Source of the DNA: Marinibacterium anthonyi
GTDB taxonomy: Bacteria; Pseudomonadota; Alphaproteobacteria; Rhodobacterales; Rhodobacteraceae
DNA length: 64,000 nucleotides
Direction of reading: 5' to 3'
NCBI GenBank assembly: GCA_003217735.2
Contig: CP031585.1
Span: forward strand, 1,351,501-1,415,500
The notes beneath the pieces were generated by a model. That model searched no databases. It was not told the origin of the DNA and saw only the letters and a program-made list of their open reading frames with translations. The stretch's first letter is position 1; each line of letters begins with the position of its first letter. The position numbers and the translations under genes are program-made. Below, piece by piece: positions 51,038-59,399 of the stretch.

Positions 51038-52015
51038 TTGTCGTATTCACTTCGTCTTGCCCTTGCGGCCGCAATCGTCACGGCCTTGTCGGGGACTTAC
51101 CCGGGCCAGGCCACCGCGCAGGCCATCAGCATTCCGTCCTGGCTGCAGCGGCACGTGGGCACCGGCGACGGCCAGATCGCGCCGGTGGTTCTGGCCCGGG
51201 CCCGCGCGCTGTACGACGAGAAGCGCCGGCGCGGAGAGGTTCGCAACCCCTGTTACATGGCGATGGACGCCACCCGGCCCAGCACCGCGCCAAACGGCGC
51301 AGCCGGGCGCCGGTTCTACGTGATCTGCGAGGGCAGCAAGACCTTCAGCGCGGTGTCGTCGGGCTATGGCAACGGGCGCAAGCTGCACCGGGCGGATTTT
51401 TCGAACGGACGGCAATGCGCGCGCAACTTCAGCAACGCCGAAGGGTCCAAGCTGACCATGGGCGGCAATTACGTGACGGCGGAAACGCGGACCTCGTTCA
51501 AGGGCTACATCCGCCAGTCGGGAACGATGAAACCGTTTCACCGCACCTTCCTGCTGTTCGATGGCGAAGGCGAGACCAGGAATGCGCGCGAACGGGCGAT
51601 CGGCGGGCATCCGGCGGTCTTCGTCAAATGGCAGTGCCGCATGAAAGCGCCGCAAAGCCCCTATGCCGACGATCAGGGGTACGTGCCCTATGGCAGCCTG
51701 GTGAATTACACCGGCGGGCGGTCCAACGGGTGCACCACCTGGTCGCCGGCCGAGGCGCAGGAGATCCTGTCGCTGGTCGAGCGCAATCCGACGACGCTGT
51801 ATATCTATCCCGAATCCCGGGATATCGACGCGGTGGCCAAGGCGGTGAAACGGGGGAAATCCCCCGCAAGCGTCGGCGCCTACTGGAACGCGGCCTGCCT
51901 GCAGGCAATCGGGGCGCCGACCTTCTGGCCCAAGCAGAAGCTTCAGCCGGTGATCAACGCCTGGCGGGAGTCGCTGCCGCAATCCGCGCCCCGGGATCTG
52001 CCGATCTGCAAGTGA
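51038..52015 (+). CDS. L,D-transpeptidase-like (YkuD_2-type) exported protein, TTG start
   Basis: 325 residues from the TTG at 51038, which has AGGAG eight bases upstream; an ATG at 50993 lacks a ribosome site and would spoil the signal peptide. The signal (LRLALAAAIVTALSG...ATAQA) should be cleaved near residue 29. The middle carries MGGNYVTAET and a C-terminal SNGCTTWSP, whose Ser-x-Gly-Cys resembles the catalytic cysteine motif of murein L,D-transpeptidase catalytic-domain proteins; the usual His-x14-Ser/Thr context is not clear. Periplasmic, cell-wall role inferred. Confidence 0.72.
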   Translation: MSYSLRLALAAAIVTALSGTYPGQATAQAISIPSWLQRHVGTGDGQIAPVVLARARALYDEKRRRGEVRNPCYMAMDATRPSTAPNGAAGRRFYVICEGSKTFSAVSSGYGNGRKLHRADFSNGRQCARNFSNAEGSKLTMGGNYVTAETRTSFKGYIRQSGTMKPFHRTFLLFDGEGETRNARERAIGGHPAVFVKWQCRMKAPQSPYADDQGYVPYGSLVNYTGGRSNGCTTWSPAEAQEILSLVERNPTTLYIYPESRDIDAVAKAVKRGKSPASVGAYWNAACLQAIGAPTFWPKQKLQPVINAWRESLPQSAPRDLPICK

Positions 52016-52081
52016 GGGCGGAGTAGGCGGCGGGCTCGGCCCGGCGTTGCCGCCGGGCTCGCGGGATTGCCGGGATTGCGT

Positions 52082-53374
52082 TCAGGCGACTGGCGATCCG
52101 TTTATCCAGACCGCGTGCACGGCGCGGTCATCGCCCATCATGATCGTGGGAAAGACCGCTTCCCAGATGTCATCGGCCCGGGCCACACGCTGGGCGATCG
52201 CGGGGGTCGAGGCGAGGTCGAGCACCACGAGGTCGGCCTCGTACCCCGGTTCGCACCGGCCGATCCGGTCGCCCATGTGCAGCACCTCGGCGCTGCCGGC
52301 GGTGGCCAGCCACAGCAGTTCCGCCGGATGCAGGGCGCGGCCGCGCAGCTGGGCGATTTCATAGGCCGCCGCCATGGTGCGCAGCATGGAAAAGGACGAC
52401 CCGCCGCCGGTGTCGGTGGCCAGCCCGATCCGGTGCCCGTCGCGCATTAGCCCGTCCATGTCGAAGAGGCCCGAGCCGATGAAGGTGTTGGACGTCGGGC
52501 AATGCACCAGCCCGCCGCCGACGTCGCGCAGGCGGTCCCTTTCGCGGTCTTCCAGGTGGATCGCGTGGCCATAAAGCCCGCGCCCGCCCAGCAGGCCGAA
52601 GCGTTCGTAGGTGTCGAGGTAATCGCGCGCTTCGGGGAACAGCGTGCGGACCCAGGCGATTTCGTCCGTCTGTTCGGAAAGATGCGTCTGCATCAGGCAA
52701 TCGGGATGTTCGGCCCAGAGCGCGCCCATGGCGTCGAGCTGTTCGGGCGTGGAGGTTGGGGAAAATCGCGGCGTGATCGCGTAGGAGATCCGGTCCACCC
52801 CATGCCAGCGGTTCAGCAGCGCCTTGCTGTCGTCATAGGCCGATTGCGCGGTGTCGCGCAAACCTTCGGGCGCGTTGCGGTCCATGCAGGTCTTGCCCGC
52901 GACAACGCGCTGGCCCCGGCGCTGTGCTTCGGTGAAGAAGGCATCGACGCTGGCGGAATGGATCGTGCAGAAGGAACACATGGTCGTGGTGCCGTGCGCC
53001 GTGGTCAGGTCGAGGTAGCGCGCCGCGATGGTGGCGGCATAGGCGGGATCGGCAAAGCGCATTTCCTCGGGGAAGGTGTAATCGTTCAGCCAGTCGATCA
53101 GCCGCTTGCCCCAGCTGGCGATCATCGCGGTCTGGGGATAATGCACATGCGGATCGACGAAGCCGGGCAGCACCAGCCGGTCGCCGTAATCGGTGATCTC
53201 TGCCTGCGGATGGGCGGCGCTGAGGGCGGCGGCGGTGCCGGTGGCGACGATCCGGCCGCCTTCGATCAGCAGGGCGCCATCGGGGTCGATGCGTGCGGCG
53301 TCCAGGGGCGCGCCGTGGAACGGGGTCGCGGTGAAATGCAGGACCTGTCCGGTCACCAGCCGTGTCGTATTCAT
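52082..53374 (-). CDS. guaD: Guanine deaminase
   Basis: 430 residues. The amidohydrolase ligands are FVDPHVHYPQT near 75-80, QTHLSEQ near 238, HAIHLEDRE near 275 and ATDTGGGSSFSML near 325. CSFCTIH and the PHVHYPQ spelling are typical of guanine deaminases. It converts guanine to xanthine in purine catabolism. The region at 53375-53518 is a 144-base divergent promoter space shared with mgtE. Confidence 0.93.
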   Translation of the reverse strand: MNTTRLVTGQVLHFTATPFHGAPLDAARIDPDGALLIEGGRIVATGTAAALSAAHPQAEITDYGDRLVLPGFVDPHVHYPQTAMIASWGKRLIDWLNDYTFPEEMRFADPAYAATIAARYLDLTTAHGTTTMCSFCTIHSASVDAFFTEAQRRGQRVVAGKTCMDRNAPEGLRDTAQSAYDDSKALLNRWHGVDRISYAITPRFSPTSTPEQLDAMGALWAEHPDCLMQTHLSEQTDEIAWVRTLFPEARDYLDTYERFGLLGGRGLYGHAIHLEDRERDRLRDVGGGLVHCPTSNTFIGSGLFDMDGLMRDGHRIGLATDTGGGSSFSMLRTMAAAYEIAQLRGRALHPAELLWLATAGSAEVLHMGDRIGRCEPGYEADLVVLDLASTPAIAQRVARADDIWEAVFPTIMMGDDRAVHAVWINGSPVA

Positions 53375-53518
53375 GGGGATCCGCCCTATGTTGTCGCGCA
53401 ACCCGGACGACACTAGCCGCCGGACGCAACAAGGTAAATCGGGGGATCGGGGCGCGCGGCATTGTCTTCGCATCAAGCGCCGACCTATTGTCCCCCAAAG
53501 AGCAGCAGGAGGCCGAGC

Positions 53519-54919
53519 ATGTCCGACATGACTGACCCGCCAGAGACCGAAGACGACGAGCGCGAGGACGACGCCTATTCGGTCGACCGCAAGACATGGG
53601 CGACGATTCTGTATGCGCTGGACGTCGAGGACCGGCAGATCCTGGAAGAGGCGCTGGAGCCGATGCACGCGGCCGACATCGCCGACCTGCTGGAACAGTT
53701 CAACGCCTATGACCGGGGCCGGTTCATCCGGCTGTACGGGCCCGAGATCGACGGCGACATCCTGTCGGAGCTGGACGAATCCCTGCGCGAGGAGGTCATT
53801 CGCACCCTGTCGCCGGATGTCCTGGCCGAAGCGGTGCGCAACCTGGACAGCGACGACGTGGTCGACCTGGTCGCGGACCTGGGCGATGCCGAGGCGGCGG
53901 CGATCCTGGACGCGCTGGAAGACAGCGACCGGATGGCCGTGGAACAGGCGCTGGCCTGGCCCGAAGGGTCGGCCGGGCGGCTCATGCAGCGCGAGGTGGT
54001 CTGGGCGCCCGAGCACTGGAGCGTGGGCGAGGCCATTGATTACATGCGCAATTCCGACGATCTGCCGGACCAGTTCTATCACATCGTGCTGGTGGATCCG
54101 CGGATGCGGCCGCTGGCCAACGTGACGCTGGGGCGGCTGATGTCGTCGGGGCGGGGCGTGAAGCTGGCCGATATCGCGGAGGCCGAGGAATCGTTCCGGG
54201 TGATCCCCGTGACGCAGGACGAGGAGGACGTGGCCTATGCGTTCAACCAGTATCACCTGATCTCGGCCCCGGTGGTGGACGAGGAAAGCCGGCTGGTCGG
54301 CATGATCACCATCGACGACGCGATGATCGTGCTGGACGCGGAACACGAGGAGGACATCCTGCTGCTGGCCGGGGTGTCGGAAAGTTCGCTGTCCGAAGGC
54401 GTGCTGCAGACGTCGAAAAGCCGGTTGCCGTGGTTGTTCGTGAACATGTGCACGGCGGTGCTGTCGTCCATCGTGATCGCCCAGTTCGAGGACACGATCG
54501 AGGCGTTCGTGGCGCTGGCGGTGCTGCTGCCGATCGTGGCGTCGATGGGGGGCAACGCGGGGACGCAGACGCTGACGGTGTCGGTGCGGGCGCTGGCGAC
54601 GCGCGACCTGACGTCTGCAAACCTGATGCGGGTGATCCGGCGCGAGGCGACGGTGGGCCTGTTGAACGGGGTGTTCTTTGCGATCAGCCTTGGGATCGTG
54701 GGCACGATCTGGTTCCAGATGCCGCAGCTGGGGCTGGTGATTGCCGCCGCGCTGATGGTGAACATGCTGGTGGCGGCTTGCGCGGGGACGCTGATTCCGG
54801 TCACGCTGGAACGGCTGGGGGTGGACCCGGCGCTGGCCTCGGGGACCTTCGTGACGACGATGACGGACATGATGGGCTTCTTCGCCTTCCTGGGCCTGGC
54901 CACGGTGGTGATGCTGTGA
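53519..54919 (+). CDS. mgtE: Magnesium transporter MgtE
   Basis: 466 residues. The N-terminal superhelix (MHAADIADLLEQF near 50, LDSDDVVDLVADLGDAEAAAIL) and two CBS domains form the cytosolic magnesium sensor. Five membrane helices follow, with LPIVASMGGNAGTQTL in the pore region and the terminal TTMTDMMGFFAFLGLA carrying the conserved Asp. GCAGGAGG precedes the ATG. Its stop overlaps the GTG start of the cyclo-ligase gene. Confidence 0.95.
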   Translation: MSDMTDPPETEDDEREDDAYSVDRKTWATILYALDVEDRQILEEALEPMHAADIADLLEQFNAYDRGRFIRLYGPEIDGDILSELDESLREEVIRTLSPDVLAEAVRNLDSDDVVDLVADLGDAEAAAILDALEDSDRMAVEQALAWPEGSAGRLMQREVVWAPEHWSVGEAIDYMRNSDDLPDQFYHIVLVDPRMRPLANVTLGRLMSSGRGVKLADIAEAEESFRVIPVTQDEEDVAYAFNQYHLISAPVVDEESRLVGMITIDDAMIVLDAEHEEDILLLAGVSESSLSEGVLQTSKSRLPWLFVNMCTAVLSSIVIAQFEDTIEAFVALAVLLPIVASMGGNAGTQTLTVSVRALATRDLTSANLMRVIRREATVGLLNGVFFAISLGIVGTIWFQMPQLGLVIAAALMVNMLVAACAGTLIPVTLERLGVDPALASGTFVTTMTDMMGFFAFLGLATVVML

Positions 54920-55476
54920 CCGGGGTGGCCGAACGCAAGGCGGCGGCGCGCAAGGCGGCGTTCGCGCGCCGCGCGGCGGCGCACGAGGCCGCCGGGCCGG
55001 GCTGTGCCGGGCGCCTGTCGGAAGTGCTGGCGGGGTATCGGGGTGTGCCGCTGTCGGGCTACATGCCGATCCGCACCGAGATCGATCCGCTGCCCGCGAT
55101 GGCCGAGGCGGCGGCGCATGGACCCGTGGGCGTGCCGGTGATCCGGGGGAAGGGCCAGCCGCTGGTGTTTTCCCGGTGGGAGCCGGACGCGGCGCTGGTC
55201 GAAGGGCCCTTTGGCGCGATGGTGCCCGAGGTGGAGGAGCTGATGGAGCCCGAGATCCTGATCGTGCCGCTGGTGGCCTTCGATGCGGGCGGCGCGCGGC
55301 TGGGCTATGGCGGGGGGTTCTATGACCGCACGCTTGAGCTTTTGCGGGGCAGGCGGGCGACGCTGGCGATCGGGTTCGCCTATGACGGGCAGGAGGTCGG
55401 GGCGCTGCCGCTGGAGGAGACGGACCAGCGGCTGGACATGATCGTGACGGAACGCCGGGTGATCCAGCTGGGGTGA
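54916..55476 (+). CDS. 5-formyltetrahydrofolate cyclo-ligase, GTG start
   Basis: 186 residues from a GTG that overlaps the mgtE stop (GTGA), the only position giving the expected N-terminal helix with ERKAAARKAAFARRAAAH. The family signature GARLGYGGGFYDRTLELLRG lies near 130-150, and SGYMPIRTEIDP near 52. It turns 5-formyl-THF into 5,10-methenyl-THF with ATP. Length is normal. A pair of short palindromes separates it from the YmdB-like gene. Confidence 0.93.
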   Translation: MTGVAERKAAARKAAFARRAAAHEAAGPGCAGRLSEVLAGYRGVPLSGYMPIRTEIDPLPAMAEAAAHGPVGVPVIRGKGQPLVFSRWEPDAALVEGPFGAMVPEVEELMEPEILIVPLVAFDAGGARLGYGGGFYDRTLELLRGRRATLAIGFAYDGQEVGALPLEETDQRLDMIVTERRVIQLG

Positions 55477-55478
55477 GC

Positions 55479-55552
55479 AGATTATTCTGCGAATAATCTC
55501 CTGCCCGCCGGTCATCATTTCGACGCTGCCAAGATTTTTCGTCGAAAAATCT
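55479..55552. repeat. Pair of short perfect palindromes
   Basis: Palindrome 1 (55479-55499): arms AGATTATTC/GAATAATCT around TGC. Palindrome 2 (55532-55552): arms AGATTTTTC/GAAAAATCT around GTC. Same TTC-N3-GAA core and same order (alternating A/T arm first, homopolymer arm second) as 13199-13246. Confidence 0.85.
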
Positions 55553-55628
55553 GATCCCGTGGCCCGGGGCGGTCCAGGCCCACCACCACGCTTGCGCCCG
55601 GGGCGCGCCCGGCCTAGGAGCATGGGGC

Positions 55629-56441
55629 ATGCGACTCCTCTTTCTGGGCGATGTCATGGGCCGTGCCGGCCGTGACGCCATATCCGAACACCTGCCGAAG
55701 CTGCGCGAAGACTGGCGGCTCGATTTCGTCGTGGTCAACGGCGAGAACGCCACCAATGGAATGGGCCTGTCCGCCGCCCATGCCAAGCTGATCTTTGACG
55801 CCGGGGCCGATTGCGTCACCCTGGGCGACCATGCCTTCGACCAGAAGGACATGATGCAGGCCGTCGAGGAAGACAGCCGCATCATCCGCCCGCTGAATTT
55901 CGCCAAGACCGCCCCGGGCCGGGGCTATCGGCTGTTCAACGCGCCGGGCGGGCGCAAGGTGCTGGTGCTGCAGGTGCTGGGCCAGGTCTTCATGAAGCGC
56001 GCCTTCGACGATCCGTTTTCGGCCGTGGACACCGTGCTGCGCGCGCATCCGCGCGGCGGGCTGGCCCAGGCCGTCATCGTCGACATGCATTGCGAGGCGA
56101 CGTCGGAAAAGATGGCCATGGGCCATTTCTGCGACGGCAAGGCCAGCCTTGTCGTGGGCACCCACACCCATGTGCCCACCGGCGACGCCCAGATCCTGCC
56201 CGGCGGCACCGCCTACCTGACCGATGCCGGCATGTGCGGCGACTACCTGTCGGTGATCGGCATGGACAAGGCCGAACCCATGCGCCGCTTTGTCACCGGC
56301 ATGGCCAAGGGCCGGTTCACCCCCGCCGAAGGCCCCGCCACCCTGTCGGGGGTCTTCGTCAAGACCGACGACCGCACCGGCGCGGCGCAAGAGGTCCGCA
56401 TGATCCGCACCGGCGGCCGGCTGGAAACCGCGGAGCCCTGA
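55629..56441 (+). CDS. YmdB-like metallophosphoesterase (TIGR00282 family)
   Basis: 270 residues. The dinuclear metal motifs are LGDVMG (Asp8), NGENATNG near 39-46, LGDHAFDQ near 66-73, DMHCEATSEK near 148 and GTHTHVPTGDAQI near 176-188. Bacillus YmdB hydrolyses 2',3'-cyclic nucleotides and influences biofilm formation; the same chemistry is likely here. It follows the folate cyclo-ligase, a neighbourhood I believe is common in this group. Confidence 0.93.
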   Translation: MRLLFLGDVMGRAGRDAISEHLPKLREDWRLDFVVVNGENATNGMGLSAAHAKLIFDAGADCVTLGDHAFDQKDMMQAVEEDSRIIRPLNFAKTAPGRGYRLFNAPGGRKVLVLQVLGQVFMKRAFDDPFSAVDTVLRAHPRGGLAQAVIVDMHCEATSEKMAMGHFCDGKASLVVGTHTHVPTGDAQILPGGTAYLTDAGMCGDYLSVIGMDKAEPMRRFVTGMAKGRFTPAEGPATLSGVFVKTDDRTGAAQEVRMIRTGGRLETAEP

Positions 56442-56483
56442 GACACCATGGGTAGGACACCATGATCGTGGCACCATGACCCC

Positions 56484-57422
56484 ATGACCGGCGCGACCCG
56501 TCTTCTGGCCTTCGCGGCCATGGGCCTGGTCGGGCTGGCCTGGGGCCTGTCGATGCCGCTGTCCAAGGTCGCCGTGTCCACGGGTTACCAGCATTTCGGC
56601 CTGATCTTCTGGCAACTGGTCGTCGGCGCGGCGCTTCTGAGCGTCGTCAACCGCGCCCGGGGCCGGGCGCTGCCGCGCGGTTGGCCGCAATGGCGCACTT
56701 GGATCGTGCTGGCGTTTTCCGGCTCGCTGATCCCCAGCGTCGCCTTTTACAGCGCCGTCGCCCACCTGCCGGCCGGGATCATGTCGATCATCATCTCGCT
56801 GGTGCCGGTGATGGCGTTCCCCATCGCGCTGGCGCTTGGCCAGGACCGCCTGTCCGTCCGCCGCATCCTGGGCCTGCTGCTGGGGCTTTCGGGCACGCTG
56901 ATGCTGGTCCTGCCCGAGGCGTCGCTGCCCGATCCGGCCATGCTGGCCTGGGTCCCCATCGCCCTGATCGCGCCGCTGTGCTACGCGATCGAGGGCAATT
57001 ACGTCGCCCGTTTCGGCACCGCCGGGCTGGACCCGTTCCAGGTCATGTGGGGCGCGTCGCTGGTGGGCGCCGTGCTGGTTCTGCCGGCGGCCATCGCCAC
57101 GGGGCAGTTCATTTCCCCCCTGCGTCCCTTCGGCGCGCCGGAAACCGCCATCGTCACCTATGCGATGATCTCGGTGCTGGCCTATTCCGGCTATGTCTGG
57201 CTGGTGGGCGCGGCGGGGGCGGTGTTTGCCGTCCAGGTGTCCTACCTGGTCACCGCCTTCGGCATCGTCGCCTCGTGGATCTTCCTGGGCGAACGGTATT
57301 CGCCGTTTATCTGGCTATCCCTCGGGCTGGTGATGATCGGAATCTTCCTGGTGCAGCCCCGGCGTCAACAGGCGCTTGCAGAGGCCGCACCAATCGGGGA
57401 AACTGCACGCCGGGTGTCCTAG
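56484..57422 (+). CDS. EamA/DMT-family transporter
   Basis: 312 residues with ten predicted membrane helices in two EamA repeats. The first repeat contains VAFYSAVAHLPAGIMSIIISLVPVMAF and the second SGYVWLVGAAGAVFAVQVSYLVTAFG and FLGERYSPFIW, the typical family boxes. Exports or imports small metabolites; the substrate is unknown. It begins 42 bases after the YmdB-like gene and ends 34 bases before the SLC13-type gene, so may be in one transcript. Confidence 0.9.
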   Translation: MTGATRLLAFAAMGLVGLAWGLSMPLSKVAVSTGYQHFGLIFWQLVVGAALLSVVNRARGRALPRGWPQWRTWIVLAFSGSLIPSVAFYSAVAHLPAGIMSIIISLVPVMAFPIALALGQDRLSVRRILGLLLGLSGTLMLVLPEASLPDPAMLAWVPIALIAPLCYAIEGNYVARFGTAGLDPFQVMWGASLVGAVLVLPAAIATGQFISPLRPFGAPETAIVTYAMISVLAYSGYVWLVGAAGAVFAVQVSYLVTAFGIVASWIFLGERYSPFIWLSLGLVMIGIFLVQPRRQQALAEAAPIGETARRVS

Positions 57423-57456
57423 GCGCCCGAGGTTCGAGGGCGCGTCAGACCAACTT

Positions 57457-59244
57457 ATGCAAATACTACAATTGAGCGAGACCGGCGAGGCCATCCTGGC
57501 GCTGCTGATCGTGGCCGGCATGTTCGTGGCCTTCCTGCGCGAGGTTCTCCCCACCGAAGTCGTTGCCCTGTCCGGTGTGTCACTGATGATGATCACCGGC
57601 GTGCTGCCCTATGCGGACGCGCTGCCGGTGCTGGCCAACCCCGCGCCCTGGACGATCGCGGCGATGTTCCTGATCATGGGGGCCCTGGTGCGCACCGGGG
57701 CGCTGGACGCCTTCACGTCGCTGGCGCAATCGACCGCCACCGGCAATCCCAAGCTGGCGGTGGGCATGCTGGGGCTGTTCGTCGTGCTGGCGTCGGCCTT
57801 CGTGTCGAATACGCCGGTGGTGGTGGTGATGATCCCGGTGGTGATCCAGATCTGCCGGTCGCTGGATATCCCGGCCTCCAAGCTGCTGATCCCGCTGAGT
57901 TATGCCGCGATCATGGGCGGCACGCTGACGCTGATCGGCACCTCGACCAACCTGCTGGTCGACGGTGTGGCGCGGTCCAGCGGGATGCAGCCCTTTTCCA
58001 TCTTCGAAGTCACGCCCATCGGCCTGGTCGTCGTGGCCTGGGGGGTGATCTATCTGTATTTCGTCGGCTCCCGCCTGTTGCCGGACCGCGATTCCATGGC
58101 GACGCTGCTCAGCGACCGCAGCCGGATGAAGTTCTTCACCGAAGCGGTGGTGCCGCCCGAAAGCAACCTGGTCGGGCGCGAGGTGCTGGGGGTTCAGCTG
58201 TTCAAGCGCGACGGCGTGCGGCTGGTCGACGTGGTGCGCGGCGATGCCTCGCTTCGGCGCAACCTGGAAGGCGTGCAGCTGCAGGTGGGCGACCGCGTGG
58301 TGCTGCGCACCCAGATGACCGAATTGCTGAGCCTGCAGCGCAACAAGGAACTCAAGCGCGTCGACCAGGTGTCGGCCGTGGCGACCGAGACGGTCGAGGT
58401 GCTGATCACACCCGGCTGCCGCATGGTGGGCCGGTCGCTGGGGTCGATGCGGCTGCGGCGGCGGTTCGGAGTCTACGTGCTGGCGGCGCACCGGCGCAAC
58501 CAGAACATCGGCCGTCAGCTGGACGACCTGGTGGTGCGCGTGGGCGACACGCTGCTGCTGGAAGGCGCGCCCGAGGACATCCAGAAACTGGCCGCCGAGA
58601 TGGAGCTGGTCGACGTCTCCAAACCCTCGGCCCGCGCCTTCCGGCGCAGCCATGCGCCGATCGCGGTGGGGGCGCTGTTCGGCATCGTGATCCTGGCGGC
58701 CTTCGGCGTGGCGCCGATCCTGATGCTGTCGATCCTGGCGGTGGCGCTGGTGCTGGTCACCGGCTGCATCGACGCGGACGAGGCGTTCTCTTTCGTCGAC
58801 GGCCGCCTGCTGGCGCTGATCTTCTCGATGCTGGCCATCGGCGCGGCCCTGGAAAGCTCCGGCGCGGTGGAGCTGATCGTCAACTGGGTGGCGCCGCTGC
58901 TGTCGATGATGCCGCCCTGGCTGGTGGTCTGGGCGGTCTACCTGCTGACCTCGATCCTGACCGAACTGGTGTCCAACAACGCGGTCGCAGTGGTGATGAC
59001 GCCCATCGCCATCGGGCTGGCCAATGCTCTGGGCGTGGATGCACGTGCGCTGGTGGTGGCGGTGATGATCGCGGCCTCGGCCTCCTTCGCGACGCCGATC
59101 GGGTACCAGACGAACATGCTGGTCTACGGACCGGGCGGGTACCGGTTCACCGACTTCATGCGGGTGGGCATTCCGCTCAACCTCAGCATGGGGATCTTGG
59201 TATCGGCCCTGATCCCGCTGATCTGGCCGCTCGCCCAGCCCTGA
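57457..59244 (+). CDS. SLC13/CitM-type transporter with two RCK_C (TrkA_C) domains
   Basis: 595 residues. Membrane domain halves (about 15-190 and 400-590) flank a soluble core of two RCK_C domains (about 215-300 and 315-395, with VQVGDRVVLRTQ and VRVGDTLLLEGAPEDI). Motifs of the transport site are GLFVVLASAFVSNTPVVVVM near 105, TLIGTSTNLLVDG near 165 and, in the second half, LVSNNAVAVVMTPIAI and TPIGYQTNMLVYGPGGYRF. A sodium-coupled anion carrier (sulfate or dicarboxylate type); substrate unresolved. A homologue lies convergently at 59400. Confidence 0.9.
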   Translation: MQILQLSETGEAILALLIVAGMFVAFLREVLPTEVVALSGVSLMMITGVLPYADALPVLANPAPWTIAAMFLIMGALVRTGALDAFTSLAQSTATGNPKLAVGMLGLFVVLASAFVSNTPVVVVMIPVVIQICRSLDIPASKLLIPLSYAAIMGGTLTLIGTSTNLLVDGVARSSGMQPFSIFEVTPIGLVVVAWGVIYLYFVGSRLLPDRDSMATLLSDRSRMKFFTEAVVPPESNLVGREVLGVQLFKRDGVRLVDVVRGDASLRRNLEGVQLQVGDRVVLRTQMTELLSLQRNKELKRVDQVSAVATETVEVLITPGCRMVGRSLGSMRLRRRFGVYVLAAHRRNQNIGRQLDDLVVRVGDTLLLEGAPEDIQKLAAEMELVDVSKPSARAFRRSHAPIAVGALFGIVILAAFGVAPILMLSILAVALVLVTGCIDADEAFSFVDGRLLALIFSMLAIGAALESSGAVELIVNWVAPLLSMMPPWLVVWAVYLLTSILTELVSNNAVAVVMTPIAIGLANALGVDARALVVAVMIAASASFATPIGYQTNMLVYGPGGYRFTDFMRVGIPLNLSMGILVSALIPLIWPLAQP

Positions 59245-59253
59245 GCGCGGATT

Positions 59254-59358
59254 GGGGGCGCTGCCCCCGTCCTCCGGTGGAGGACTCCCCCGGGGTATTT
59301 AAGAAAGAGAAAGAAGCAGGAGCGCGATTTGCTGCTTCTTTCTCTTTTCAAATACCCC
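59254..59358. repeat. Complete GGGGGC/AAAGAAGC-family intergenic element
   Basis: The best-preserved copy: GGGGGCGCTGCCCCC, CCTCCGGTGGAGG, CCCCCGGGGTATTT, then the arm AAGAAAGAGAAAGAAGCA, a ten-base centre, the complementary arm TGCTTCTTTCTCTTTTCAA and ATACCCC. It lies between two convergent transporter genes and can fold identically on both strands. Confidence 0.85.
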
Positions 59359-59399
59359 GGCCCGACCTTGCCGCCGCGTGTCAGGCTTCAGAAAAGGGC

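Noticed and set aside
52082-55906. A 1274-codon minus-strand frame that would fuse guanine deaminase to a long N-terminal part
   Set aside because: Only the last 430 codons are guanine deaminase; the rest is the antisense of mgtE and the folate cyclo-ligase.
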